A stretch of DNA of 38,129 nt from Tyzzerella sp. UBA1042 (GTDB taxonomy: Bacteria > Bacillota > Clostridia > Lachnospirales > Anaerotignaceae), in the NCBI GenBank assembly GCA_002316675.1, contig DCDZ01000017.1, positions 107,543 through 145,671 of the forward strand. Reading direction: 5' to 3'. Both the position numbers and the translations under genes were made by a program. The notes beneath the pieces were generated by a model. That model did no database searches and had not been told where the DNA came from. It worked only from the letters and a program-made list of their open reading frames with translations. Positions 1 through 8,498 of the stretch are shown piece by piece (position 1 is the stretch's first letter; each line of letters opens with the position of its first letter).

Positions 1-267
1 GTCGTCTCCCGGCTCGGTGGTAATATCATCCTCGTTTGTTTCGCCCTTATCGCCTTCCGGCTCGGTGGTGACATCACCCTCATTTGTTTCGTTCTCACTG
101 CCGCCTTCTTTTTCCGGGTTGGCCGGAGCCTCCGGTGCGGTGATGACTGTATCCGTTCCCGCATCTATTCCTGTTCCTTCGGCATAGGCTGCGGGCTGAA
201 ATACGCTGAGCAGCAGTAGGAATGTCATTACCCAACTTATGAATCGCTTTCTGTTTCTTTTTACCAT
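1..267 (-). CDS. Secreted protein, N-terminal part only (runs off the window)
   Basis: The ATG at 267-265 follows a good ribosome binding site (GGGAG, 9 nt upstream) and the frame stays open to the window edge, giving 89 residues. The N-terminus is a classic Sec signal peptide: basic (MVKRNRKRF), then a hydrophobic core, then an A-Y-A cleavage site near residue 29. The mature part is Glu/Thr/Asn/Pro-rich linker with an imperfect 16-residue repeat (ETNE-D-TTEPE-type), seen in the DNA as a 48-bp tandem repeat at 9-43 and 57-91. The protein is therefore exported and probably wall- or surface-associated, but the functional domain lies outside the window. Codon use and the ribosome binding site support this frame over the overlapping open frame. 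Confidence 0.8.
   Translation of the reverse strand, partial: MVKRNRKRFISWVMTFLLLLSVFQPAAYAEGTGIDAGTDTVITAPEAPANPEKEGGSENETNEGDVTTEPEGDKGETNEDDITTEPGDD
9..91. repeat. 48-bp imperfect tandem repeat
   Basis: The 35-nt block at 9-43 recurs at 57-91 with four or so substitutions, a period of 48 bp (16 codons). It encodes the acidic Thr/Pro linker of the secreted protein and may continue beyond the window. Confidence 0.75.
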
Positions 268-620
268 AGTTTTTGTCTCCCTTCTTGCACAATCCTTTTG
301 TTTTCCTATGGGCTGTCGCCGCTAAAAACCAGAAGGTTGTGTCTGTAGTAAAGTACTTCGCCATTGCTCTCTTTTACATAACAATAGCAAAATTAGGAGT
401 ATTGCAGTTTTGCCTTGAGGCTTTTGCGAAGCACTTTTACATGGATTGTACACGATTTTCTTGTGTGTTGCTTGAAAACTGGAAAGAGAAGTATTCTTGT
501 GCTGGACAATTGAAGAAAAAAATATAAAATTAATTTCTTTTTTTGGCAAGAAATTGTAACTGGAATCATGTATACTATGCTCAATATCGTTTTTCTGTTA
601 GATGAAGTGGGGGGAAGCAA
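268..620. promoter_or_regulatory. Divergent intergenic region with a probable promoter for the 621-2042 gene
   Basis: This gap separates two divergently transcribed genes. On the plus strand TTGTAA (554-559), a 16-bp spacer and TATGCT (576-581) form a reasonable sigma-A promoter, overlapped by TATACT at 571-576. The first gene's ribosome binding site is the G-run at 609-614. I see no RNA gene or further coding sequence here; the open frames in the gap lack ribosome binding sites. Confidence 0.45.
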
Positions 621-2042
621 ATGAAAACTGGTATACTGTTGGAAAAGCTGATCAATATTGCACAAGCTCCTAAAATTGACTTTGCACTTAGCATGAATAT
701 GGCGCCCAGCGGATTAAGCAAAATTCTAACGGGAAAAAGGCTTCCGTTTTTGAAGGAAAAAAGAATGTTCAGCAGGCAGGCGGCAGAGTATTTTGCGGAA
801 GCATTATACGGATATAATTGCTATTTAAAATTTGATCCCGTATTTCCGGTCATATATAATTTCCATTCCAAATATGAACTGGAGCTGTTTCTTTCCGATG
901 CGCTGGAGTATGCTTTGGATCAGGATTTTGCCATAGAAAATGATGAAAACCGGGATTATCCGGACAAAGAAAGCGGCTTTCTGGGGAAAAAGAAGGTTTT
1001 GAATATGTTTTGCATTATTGTTTCCGACTATGTGGTAAATCATGACGATACTCCTCTGGAGTTTTACAGTACCCTGCCATTATTTTGCAGGTTTTACGCT
1101 GATATTTTCCGCCGTGTCGTTATCGCAAGTCCGAAAAAGCAAAATCAGATTTCCTTCAATCATTTCTTTAACATTTCTTCCTTTGAGGTCTCCTACGATG
1201 AATATAATATGGATGTCCTTTTGTCAATTGCCCAAGTACAACAATACTATGATTTGAATTTATGGAAAATTCCAGAAAAAATGAAACAACTCTTTTTATT
1301 ATTGAAGGGAAATTTTTTATTTGTTTTTAATATTCAAATGGATGGAACACCTTTTATGTCGTTTATCACCCATAAAAGCTATCTGGCTGCATTTTTCAAT
1401 TCCCTGATGAAAAAGGACATGAAAAAAATCAGCTATAACAGAAGCGAAGCCATTGCTGCCCTAGAGGCTGACCCATCCTTTATAGACCGGCTGATTCACA
1501 AAAAGATTGATGCGGTATATAATTTTATATCCATAGGATATTTGGTGAGCAGGCAGGAGATGGATGCGATCACTGACAACGAAATTTTAAAAGAAAGCAT
1601 TTTGAAGCTGTTTCACAGCATTATGACAGGAGAAGCGTTGTTCTGCGTTACGGTGGATGCCATGATGCATTTTTGTGCTACAGGCAAGGCCATTGTGCCC
1701 CTTCTTGGCGCCGTTGATATTCCCCATACTCAGCGCATTTCCTATCTCCAGCGCTTTGACGATTATATCACGCAGGAGAATGCCAGCAAAATTAAAATTT
1801 TGAACTACGAGCTGCCGAATATTGCTGTGCTTTGCTTCCGCGGGCTGAGTATTGTTTATGTGGTGGATAACGAGGGCAGGGTTGAAAAGATGCATTATTT
1901 TGAAACGGATATGCTGAACAATATTTTAGGCATGGAAATCGCTGACAGAAACATGAAAACAATGGAATTTAGCCCCGATTTATGGGATACATATATGGAC
2001 GAGCTGCAAAAGAGCATGGGATGGATGAAACCGAAGCCTTAA
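621..2042 (+). CDS. Unrecognised 473-aa protein with an HTH-like N-terminus
   Basis: The ATG follows a strong ribosome binding site (GGGGGGAAG). Residues about 15-45 contain an XRE-like stretch (alternating hydrophobics, then NMAPSGLSKILTGKRLP) that resembles the recognition helix of a helix-turn-helix, so the N-terminus may bind DNA. The remaining 400 residues are mixed alpha/beta without membrane segments, signal peptide or catalytic motifs that I recognise. The gene is single: the upstream neighbour is divergent and the next plus-strand gene is more than 500 bp away with its own promoter. A sensor-type transcription regulator with a large effector domain is the most economical guess, but function is not established. 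Confidence 0.75.
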   Translation: MKTGILLEKLINIAQAPKIDFALSMNMAPSGLSKILTGKRLPFLKEKRMFSRQAAEYFAEALYGYNCYLKFDPVFPVIYNFHSKYELELFLSDALEYALDQDFAIENDENRDYPDKESGFLGKKKVLNMFCIIVSDYVVNHDDTPLEFYSTLPLFCRFYADIFRRVVIASPKKQNQISFNHFFNISSFEVSYDEYNMDVLLSIAQVQQYYDLNLWKIPEKMKQLFLLLKGNFLFVFNIQMDGTPFMSFITHKSYLAAFFNSLMKKDMKKISYNRSEAIAALEADPSFIDRLIHKKIDAVYNFISIGYLVSRQEMDAITDNEILKESILKLFHSIMTGEALFCVTVDAMMHFCATGKAIVPLLGAVDIPHTQRISYLQRFDDYITQENASKIKILNYELPNIAVLCFRGLSIVYVVDNEGRVEKMHYFETDMLNNILGMEIADRNMKTMEFSPDLWDTYMDELQKSMGWMKPKP

Positions 2043-2560
2043 AAAACCGGCGCAGGGGGTTCCGCCAATTTTGGAAAAAAGAGAGAAGCACCCTGCAATC
2101 AGTGCGCGCATGGCGGTAGGAATAAAAGCAGTGATCCTTTATTTTCATTTGCTCCGAATATTTTTGCTGTAGTTTCTACCTATTTAATTGAGTATGGCAG
2201 ACGGCGAACCGGCCTGTAGCTTATCTTTCCGTTAGATCGCACGAGCCAGTTTATCACACATAGTACGGCGTATCAATGCAAGACGCATATTCTTCAGAGC
2301 TTCTGTACGCAGGGCGCTGAAAAGCAGGACTGATTGCGAAAAGGGACAGACCCAGGGGCTTGTTCCTTTTTTAAATTTCCGAGGGTTCCCCGGGGAAAGG
2401 CAGAGAATTTTCAAAGACTTCTATAACAATTTATTCCGGTTTATGCTATACTATGGATAGGCTAGCAGAAAAAGCGAAGCAGTGAAGCCTGGGAAAGAGA
2501 AAAACATCAAGAAGACGGGCAATTTTTCTTTTTTTTAAGAATCTATGACGCAGTATTATG
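2043..2560. other. Gene-poor region with possible degraded sequence
   Basis: No complete gene is evident. On the minus strand 2414-2232 encodes a 60-residue open frame whose last 28 residues (…LRTEALKNMRLALIRR…) look protein-like, while its first half is simply the translation of the REP-like hairpin at 2337-2374; there is no ribosome binding site. This looks like a gene tail left after rearrangement. A TATACT box lies at 2447-2452 without a clear -35. Confidence 0.35.
2337..2374. repeat. REP-like hairpin
   Basis: AAAAGGGACA and TTGTTCCTTTTTT form an inverted repeat (one G-U pair) around a GACCCAGGGGC loop, ending in six Ts. It could end a transcript, but the GGGACAGACCC core is typical of dispersed palindromic repeats rather than of a gene-specific terminator. 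Only one copy is visible in this window. Confidence 0.4.
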
Positions 2561-2567
2561 ATATAAT
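2559..2567 (+). promoter_or_regulatory. Extended -10 promoter of the cdaA operon
   Basis: TGATATAAT is an extended -10 box (TGn plus consensus TATAAT) 40 nt before the cdaA start. No good -35 is seen, which is usual for extended -10 promoters. Confidence 0.6.
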
Positions 2568-2606
2568 GGAAAAGATGTCACAGTTCCAAGGGGTAGGGTG
2601 TGTTAT

Positions 2607-3461
2607 ATGGAGGTTATAAAAGGCGTTTTTGATAATTTAGGGGTAACAGGCTTTGTACGGCCTTCCATCGGATTTCCCGATGTTTTGGACATTTTGGTTG
2701 TTGCCTATATTATCTATAAGATTATTTTTTGGATTAAGGAAACAAGGGCATGGGTTTTGTTTAAGGGCATTTTAGTAATTCTTGCCTTAGCGGCCATTGC
2801 CACCATTTTGCAGTTAAACACGATTCTTTGGATTTTGTCTAATACCATTTCTGTGGGCATTATCGCAGTGATCGTCGTTTTTCAGCCCGAGCTTAGAAAA
2901 GCTTTGGAGCAGCTGGGAAAGGGACGGTTTTTTTCGTATTTTATGCGTACGGATGCGGAGGACAGCCAAAAGGCATCTTCCCGTACTGTAGATGAAATTA
3001 TTAAGGCGGCGGATAAAATGGGCGCTGTAAAGACGGGTGCGTTGATTTTGATTGAGCAGGAGGTGCCCTTGGGGGATTTGGAAAGAACGGGAATTCCCAT
3101 TGATGCGTTAGTTTCCAGTCAGCTTTTGATCAATATTTTTGAGCACAATACACCGCTGCACGACGGGGCGGTCATTATACGCAGGAACCGCATAGCTGCG
3201 GCAACCTGCTTTTTGCCGCTGACAGACAGCAACGACATCAGTATGGAATTGGGCACCAGACACCGGGCGGCCATTGGCGCCAGCGAGGTATCGGATGCTT
3301 ATGTGATTGTTGTTTCCGAGGAAACGGGGTCCATTTCTATGGCAAGGGGCGGTGTGCTATATCGTAACTTAACGGCAGACCAGCTGAGAACAATGCTTTC
3401 ACAAACCAAGAAAGTAGGTAAGAACAAACTCTCTTTTTGGAAAGGAAGGCAGGATAAATGA
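2607..3461 (+). CDS. cdaA: Diadenylate cyclase CdaA
   Basis: Membrane-bound enzyme that condenses two ATP into c-di-AMP, the second messenger controlling potassium, osmolyte and cell-wall homeostasis in Firmicutes. Three membrane helices occupy roughly residues 24-43, 49-68 and 72-92. The cytoplasmic DAC domain follows, with the catalytic DGA motif at 186-188 and RHR motif at 218-220, both intact. I chose the ATG at 2607 (284 aa, AGGG 8 nt upstream) over the in-frame GTG at 2598. It overlaps the cdaR start by 4 nt, and the cdaA-cdaR-glmM order is the standard one in which CdaR and GlmM modulate the cyclase. Confidence 0.97.
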   Translation: MEVIKGVFDNLGVTGFVRPSIGFPDVLDILVVAYIIYKIIFWIKETRAWVLFKGILVILALAAIATILQLNTILWILSNTISVGIIAVIVVFQPELRKALEQLGKGRFFSYFMRTDAEDSQKASSRTVDEIIKAADKMGAVKTGALILIEQEVPLGDLERTGIPIDALVSSQLLINIFEHNTPLHDGAVIIRRNRIAAATCFLPLTDSNDISMELGTRHRAAIGASEVSDAYVIVVSEETGSISMARGGVLYRNLTADQLRTMLSQTKKVGKNKLSFWKGRQDK

Positions 3462-4726
3462 AAAAATTTCAGGAAATGCTGATGAAGGACTTGGGTTGGA
3501 AGCTTTTGTCCATAGGCATTGCCACAATTATGTGGTTTATGGTAATTAATATCAACCAACCTGTTGACACAAGGACATATTCAAAGTATATTACATTAGC
3601 GAATACAGAGGTTTTGACAAACCGTGGCCTGACTGTGAAGAATGCCCAGGAGGTTGCGGGAACCAAGGTGAATATCAAAATTAAGTCCCAGAGGACAGCC
3701 TTGGACCGCTTGAATCAATCCAATGATTGGCTGCAGGTTTCGGTGGATTTCTCCGCCCTGGCGGAAGCGGCGGATGGAGATACCGTTTCTCTGCCGGTGA
3801 AGGTGGAGATGCTGGGAGGCTACAGCGGCTATACCATTGTAAGCAAGGCGCCTGCCGCGGTTGAGGTGCAGATTGAGCGAATTGCAAGCAAAGAGCTTCC
3901 CATTCAGATTTCTTTGAACGGAGAGCTTCCCAAGGAGGCCTTGTATGCTGCACCCGTTTTGAGTGCGGAAAGCGTTTGGATCAAAGGGCCGGCTTCGGCG
4001 GTGGAGCAGGTGAGTGCGGTACGGGGTACCATCAATGCGGCGGATGTGCAGGATAATGTGCCCCTCAGTGCAAAGCTGAGTCCTTATACTGCGGAAGGAG
4101 CCCAAGTGCAGGGTGTGGAGCTTGGCATCAGGGAGGTGTTTGTCACCTACAGCGCATTGACTTTAAAATCTATCCCCATTCAGGTAAATATTTCCGGAGT
4201 ACCCGCAGAGGGGTTTGTTCTTGGTGAAACCACCTGCACGCCCCAGATGATAGAGGTCATCGGTGCGCCGGAGGCGTTGACGGAATTTATTTATTTGCAG
4301 CTGCCGGATATTGATATTTCGGGCATCACCTCCACCGTAAGAAAAAGCTTTACTGTGGCGGATTATCTCCCCGCAGGAGTGTCAATGAAGGATGGAAGCA
4401 GTCCGGTTATACAGGTGAGTGTGCAGGTGAGCGGCTCCAATAGCCGGGAAATTGTGCTTCAGTCCAATCAGATTACCGTATTAAAGGGTGAAAGCGGCAT
4501 GAGCTATGAAATCAGCGGCAGTGCCAGGGTCACCATTACCGGTGAAGAGGGGCTGGTGGAGGATATAGAGGAAAGTGCTTTAACGGCCACTGTGGATGTA
4601 AGCGGGCTTTCCCCGGGAGAACACAGGGTACTCATTACCTTGGATTTGCCCGACGGCGTGACCGCAGGCTATGCATATATTGATGTTTTCATTTCGGAGG
4701 AGGATTCCTCCGAAACGGAATCGTAA
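3458..4726 (+). CDS. cdaR: CdaA regulator CdaR (YbbR-domain protein)
   Basis: Begins in an ATGA overlap with cdaA, so the two are translationally coupled. A single N-terminal membrane anchor (about residues 13-31, after a short basic segment) is followed by an extracytoplasmic region of four YbbR-type beta domains (roughly 50-140, 145-225, 235-320 and 325-410), recognisable by repeated (V/I)-(P/Q)-I-(Q/S)-(I/V) strand patterns. The C-terminus is acidic. In relatives CdaR binds CdaA across the membrane and tunes its activity. Length (422 aa) is normal for the family. Confidence 0.95.
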   Translation: MKKFQEMLMKDLGWKLLSIGIATIMWFMVININQPVDTRTYSKYITLANTEVLTNRGLTVKNAQEVAGTKVNIKIKSQRTALDRLNQSNDWLQVSVDFSALAEAADGDTVSLPVKVEMLGGYSGYTIVSKAPAAVEVQIERIASKELPIQISLNGELPKEALYAAPVLSAESVWIKGPASAVEQVSAVRGTINAADVQDNVPLSAKLSPYTAEGAQVQGVELGIREVFVTYSALTLKSIPIQVNISGVPAEGFVLGETTCTPQMIEVIGAPEALTEFIYLQLPDIDISGITSTVRKSFTVADYLPAGVSMKDGSSPVIQVSVQVSGSNSREIVLQSNQITVLKGESGMSYEISGSARVTITGEEGLVEDIEESALTATVDVSGLSPGEHRVLITLDLPDGVTAGYAYIDVFISEEDSSETES

Positions 4727-4745
4727 TTGTTGGAGGAAAAGATAG

Positions 4746-6095
4746 ATGGGAAAATTATTTGGTACGGATGGCGTCAGAGGGGTTGCCAATACGGAATTGA
4801 CAGGCGAGCTTTCATATCAGCTGGGCCGTGCTGGAGCATATGTTTTGACAAAGGAAAAAAAACACGCACCGCGGATTTTGGTTGCCATGGATACAAGAAT
4901 CAGCGGGGATATGCTGGAATCCGCTTTGGTGGCAGGCATTTGCGCCGTTGGGGCCCATGCTGTTTTGGCAGGGGTGCTTCCCACGCCGGCTGTGGCATAT
5001 TTGGTGCGCCAGTACCGTTTGGATGCGGGGGTAGTGATTTCTGCATCCCATAACCCGGTGGAATATAACGGGATCAAATTTTTCAATGAGCAGGGCTATA
5101 AATTAAGTGATGCATTGGAAGAGGAAATTGAAGAGATTGTTTTGAGCCGTACGGAGGTTTTGCCTTGTCCCACGGGCAGTGCCATCGGCACAAAATCCTA
5201 CGCAGAGGAAGCCTTGGATGATTATATTGCTTTCCTTAGAAATACAACCAATGAGCGGTTTGAGGGCATAAAGATTGCCTTGGATTGCGCCAACGGTGCG
5301 GCATATAAGGCGGCGCCCATTGCCATGCTGGATTTGGGCGCCCAGCTTTGCATTATACATAACGGGCCCGATGGAACCAATATTAACGAAAAATGCGGCT
5401 CCACCCATATGGAGGATTTGGCAGCGCTGGTGAAGGAAAACGGTGCAGACATTGGCTTTGCCTTCGACGGCGATGCGGACCGCTGTTTGGCCATGGATGA
5501 AAACGGCCATCTTATAGACGGGGATAAAATTTTGGCCATCTGCGGCTGTGATATGAAGCAAAGAAATGCATTGCATAAGAACACCATTGTGGGGACGGTA
5601 ATGTCCAACTTGGGCCTTAGCATTATGGGGCGGGAAAATGAAATTTCTGTTTTGCAGGCAAATGTGGGCGACAGATATGTTTTGGAGAGTATGCTGGCCA
5701 ACGGCTACAACCTTGGGGGCGAGCAATCGGGGCATATTATTTTTCTGGACCATAATTCCACGGGGGACGGCATATTAACGGCCATCCAAATTTTATCGGT
5801 AATGAAGCGCAGCGGGAAAAAGGCCTCTGAATTAGGGAAAATCATGGAGGTTATGCCTCAGATTTTGGTGAATGCCCGGGTGAACAATGCAAGGAAGAAT
5901 GCCTATATGGAGGTGCCTGAAATCAAAGCGGCCATTGAAGCCTTGCAGGAGAAATTCTCCGCAGACGGCCGGGTGCTGATTCGTACCTCGGGCACAGAGC
6001 CTTTGGTGCGGGTAATGATTGAAGGAAAAGACCAAGAGGCCATGGAACGGGAGGCAAAAAAGCTTGCCGCTTTCATAGAAGATAAGCTTCAGTAA
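4746..6095 (+). CDS. glmM: Phosphoglucosamine mutase GlmM
   Basis: Converts glucosamine-6-phosphate to glucosamine-1-phosphate, the step before UDP-GlcNAc in peptidoglycan synthesis. The phosphoserine loop (ISASHNP, Ser101), the metal-binding DGDADR motif near residue 240 and the phosphate-binding RTSGTEP motif near 412 are all intact, and 449 aa is the usual length. GGAGG precedes the ATG by about 10 nt. It is the last gene of the cdaA operon, only 19 nt after cdaR. In other Firmicutes GlmM also binds and inhibits CdaA, linking wall precursor supply to c-di-AMP level. Confidence 0.97.
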   Translation: MGKLFGTDGVRGVANTELTGELSYQLGRAGAYVLTKEKKHAPRILVAMDTRISGDMLESALVAGICAVGAHAVLAGVLPTPAVAYLVRQYRLDAGVVISASHNPVEYNGIKFFNEQGYKLSDALEEEIEEIVLSRTEVLPCPTGSAIGTKSYAEEALDDYIAFLRNTTNERFEGIKIALDCANGAAYKAAPIAMLDLGAQLCIIHNGPDGTNINEKCGSTHMEDLAALVKENGADIGFAFDGDADRCLAMDENGHLIDGDKILAICGCDMKQRNALHKNTIVGTVMSNLGLSIMGRENEISVLQANVGDRYVLESMLANGYNLGGEQSGHIIFLDHNSTGDGILTAIQILSVMKRSGKKASELGKIMEVMPQILVNARVNNARKNAYMEVPEIKAAIEALQEKFSADGRVLIRTSGTEPLVRVMIEGKDQEAMEREAKKLAAFIEDKLQ

Positions 6096-6101
6096 AAAAA
6101 C

Positions 6102-6138
6102 TCCCGCCGCAGAGGAAAACTACTTGACTGCGGCGGGA
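6102..6138 (+). terminator. Hairpin ending the cdaA-cdaR-glmM operon
   Basis: An 11-bp perfect GC-rich stem (TCCCGCCGCAG / CTGCGGCGGGA) starts 7 nt after the glmM stop. The following sequence (ATTATG) is not a good T-tract, so termination strength is uncertain. Confidence 0.6.
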
Positions 6139-6237
6139 ATTATGCATAAAATAAAGAAGGACTGCTTTTGTATTAAGGGCGTAGGAGTTTTTAGGCTCTG
6201 CCTTGCCTATTACCGAAAAGCATTTTGTTTCATATGT

Positions 6238-6311
6238 GTCTCAGTAGCTCAGCTGGATAGAGCGTCCCCCTCCTAAGGGGAAGGCCGCAGGTTCGACTCC
6301 TGTCTGGGACA
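6238..6311 (+). tRNA. tRNA-Arg (anticodon CCT)
   Basis: A full cloverleaf can be drawn: acceptor GTCTCAG/CTGGGAC (7 bp, one G-U), D-arm GCTC/GAGC, anticodon stem TCCCC/GGGGA with loop CTCCTAA (anticodon CCT, reading AGG), and T-arm GCAGG/CCTGT with loop TTCGACT. The discriminator base is A; CCA is not encoded. Confidence 0.95.
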
Positions 6312-6313
6312 TT

Positions 6314-6342
6314 GGCATAGCAAAGGCTGCTATGCCTTTTTT
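6314..6342 (+). terminator. Terminator of tRNA-Arg
   Basis: GGCATAGCA and TGCTATGCC form a perfect 9-bp stem with a 5-nt loop, followed by six Ts, 3 nt after the tRNA. Confidence 0.9.
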
Positions 6343-6578
6343 ATGCCGAAAAACATGGTATGATGAAGGAGAGGCATTGCATGAAAAAAATAAATCGGGT
6401 GGATTATTTTAGAAGTAGCAAACCCTACAGTTGAAACACGAAACACAACTTCCTTTTGTATCTGATTATGTGTTATTGCAATCCTCCCGTTCGTTTTGCT
6501 GTTAAGCAATAAGAAAAAGTTCCATCTGTGAAGCTTCGACGCGATGTGAAAAAAATGTATTTTTGATTGGAGGAAAGT

Positions 6579-6827
6579 ATGAATTTATTTATGATACTTC
6601 TTGGCGGCAGTATTGTGCTAGATTCTATATATCGTTTAAAAACATTGCAGCAGGATGAAATGTTTAGAAGGAGTAAGCTATTCTTCAGCTTTTACATCGT
6701 TCTGGGGGTTTGCAGTATCATAATAGGTTCCATGAAATTCAGCTGCCGAATCAACGAAATTTTGGTTTGGTCAATGTTTGTTTTACACAGTGCCGCACTC
6801 ATCATAGTACCGAAAAAGAAGAGGTGA
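6579..6827 (+). CDS. Small membrane protein of unknown function
   Basis: An 82-aa protein. The ATG at 6579 has GGAGG 5 nt upstream, which favours it over the in-frame TTG at 6567. Three hydrophobic stretches (residues about 1-17, 34-50 and 60-76) separated by short charged loops and a basic C-terminus (PKKKR) indicate a three-helix membrane protein. I do not recognise a family. It stands alone, bounded by the tRNA region and a bidirectional terminator. The 6343-6578 gap before it holds only a 17-codon ORF at 6381 with an AAGGAG site, probably not a gene. Confidence 0.65.
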   Translation: MNLFMILLGGSIVLDSIYRLKTLQQDEMFRRSKLFFSFYIVLGVCSIIIGSMKFSCRINEILVWSMFVLHSAALIIVPKKKR

Positions 6828-6934
6828 TATCGAAATAGGGATTTTTTTCTGTGTTACGGTTTAGGTGGTTTTTGTGTTTGGGTGAAGTGAATTTCTTATG
6901 AAATTTATCTGGAAAACAGCATTTTACGGCTATA

Positions 6935-6964
6935 AAAAAGGGCGTCCTAGGGACACCCTTTTTT
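6935..6964. terminator. Bidirectional terminator
   Basis: AAAAGGGCGTCC / GGACACCCTTTT forms a stem flanked by A-run and T-run, serving both the small membrane protein gene (plus) and the opuC operon (minus), which converge here. Confidence 0.85.
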
Positions 6965-6980
6965 GAAACAGGGAACAAGA

Positions 6981-7874
6981 TTAGTCCAGCAAGCCCTTGC
7001 TTTCAAGGAACCCTTTTGCTACCTGATCCACTGCTGTTTGCTCTACATTTACCTGATAATTCAATTCTGTCATTTCTTCATCGGAAATTTGTCCGGCTAA
7101 AAGATTTAATACCTCTTCCAGCTCCGGATGGTTTTTCAATGTCTCGTTTCTCACGATGGGAGCCGCATAGTAGGGTGGGAAGAAGTTCAAATCATCCTCA
7201 AGCACCTGCAAATCGTATTTCACTATTTCTGCATCTGTGGTGTAAGCATCCGTTGCATCCATATCTCCGTTGCCGATGGCTTGGTATTTCAGAGAAACAT
7301 TCATCATTTTGGGGTCACCCTTAAAGGATAAGCCGTATAAATCGCAGAAGCCTTCAAATCCATCCTCTCGATTAAAGAATTCATTTTCCGCACCAAAGAC
7401 AAGATTTTCGGATACACCGATTAAATCAGAGCAGGTTTCCAAGCCGTATTCCTCGGCGGCCTCTCTTGTTACTGCGATGGCATAAGTATTGTTAAAACCC
7501 ATGGGCTCCATCCAAGAAATATCAAATTGCTTCTCAAATTCCTCGGAAACCACACGATAGGCTTCATCGGAATCGGTAATTACATCCATCTTTAAGTGGG
7601 CGGTCAGCCCTGTACCCGTGTATTCGGCGTAAAGGTCAATATCACCCTTTTTCAAAGCTTCAAAATTAATAAACGTTCCGCCCATATTCAGCTTACGTTC
7701 CACCTTTAAATCCGTTTTGTTTTCAACAAGCTGGGAAAGGATTTCACCCAGAATGATATTTTCGCTGAAATCCTTGGAGCCGATGACAACGGTATCCTTA
7801 CTGCCGCATCCTGTCAATGCCAAGGACAAAAGGGTCATTGCACCAATGGCCATAGATAGTAGTTTCTTTTTCAT
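6981..7874 (-). CDS. opuCC: Glycine betaine/carnitine/choline-type substrate-binding lipoprotein
   Basis: A lipoprotein of 297 aa: basic start, hydrophobic core and lipobox LTGC with Cys23. The mature protein opens with the OpuC/ProX/OsmF-type strand (IGSKDFSENIILGEIL) and continues with the family's GDIDLYAEYTGTGL segment near residues 75-90, then a two-lobed fold ending with an amphipathic helix. It captures a quaternary-amine compatible solute outside the membrane and delivers it to the two permeases encoded just upstream in the same operon. The exact solute cannot be read from sequence. Symbols for this operon follow Listeria opuC; gene order here is A-B-D-C. Confidence 0.88.
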   Translation of the reverse strand: MKKKLLSMAIGAMTLLSLALTGCGSKDTVVIGSKDFSENIILGEILSQLVENKTDLKVERKLNMGGTFINFEALKKGDIDLYAEYTGTGLTAHLKMDVITDSDEAYRVVSEEFEKQFDISWMEPMGFNNTYAIAVTREAAEEYGLETCSDLIGVSENLVFGAENEFFNREDGFEGFCDLYGLSFKGDPKMMNVSLKYQAIGNGDMDATDAYTTDAEIVKYDLQVLEDDLNFFPPYYAAPIVRNETLKNHPELEEVLNLLAGQISDEEMTELNYQVNVEQTAVDQVAKGFLESKGLLD

Positions 7875-7894
7875 GTTTTGCCTCCTTATTCAAA

Positions 7895-8494
7895 TTATTT
7901 TGCTCGTTTGACAAGCTTATATTCCACTTTTGACATTAAAAAGTCAAAAATAACTGCCATAATGACTACGGGAAGGGTTCCCTTTATGATTGCCCCGAAG
8001 TTCATGGTCTGAATTCCCCGGTAAATGGGGTATCCAAGGCCGCCGGAGCCGATTAAAACACCAATTACCGCAATGGATAATGCAGTAACCGTGGCAATTT
8101 TGATGCCGGAAAAAATCAGCGGGAAGGACAGGGGAAGCTCTACCTTGCGCATACGCTGCAATTTAGACATACCCATACCCTTTGCCGCATCCTTCAAATG
8201 AGGGGGAACTCCCGTCAGCCCGATGTAGGTATTGCGCACAATGGGCAAAAGGGAATAAAGAATCAGCCCAATGATAAGGGTTGTATTTCCCAGACCAAAA
8301 AAGATCATTAAAAGAGCCAAAAGGGCCAAAGACGGTATGGTCTGCAGGGAATCTACCACCCAGAGGATCACTTTATCAAGATAAAGCACCCAATAGCAGA
8401 TAATGCCCAAAATCACACCGATGATTGCGGAAATGGCAATGGCAATCAATACCAGAACCATATGCTCTATTGTAAGAGAGAACAAAGTACTCAT
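7895..8494 (-). CDS. opuCD: Compatible-solute ABC transporter permease (second)
   Basis: A 199-aa membrane protein with five to six helices and the binding-protein-dependent permease EAA-type loop (DAAKGMGMSKLQRMRKVELP, around residues 120-139) that contacts the ATPase. The start is the ATG at 8494, with GGAGGTG 6 nt upstream, rather than the extended frame beginning at 8509. It lies 4 nt after the preceding permease gene, so the two are co-translated and probably form a heterodimer in the membrane. Confidence 0.9.
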   Translation of the reverse strand: MSTLFSLTIEHMVLVLIAIAISAIIGVILGIICYWVLYLDKVILWVVDSLQTIPSLALLALLMIFFGLGNTTLIIGLILYSLLPIVRNTYIGLTGVPPHLKDAAKGMGMSKLQRMRKVELPLSFPLIFSGIKIATVTALSIAVIGVLIGSGGLGYPIYRGIQTMNFGAIIKGTLPVVIMAVIFDFLMSKVEYKLVKRAK

Positions 8495-8498
8495 TTTT

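Noticed and set aside
5103..5753. 216-codon minus-strand open frame inside glmM
   Set aside because: GlmM is intact with all motifs; the antisense frame lacks initiation signals and has an implausible composition.
6381..6434. 17-codon ORF with an AAGGAG site after tRNA-Arg
   Set aside because: Too short to support as a gene, and no promoter is seen behind the tRNA terminator; kept only as a note.
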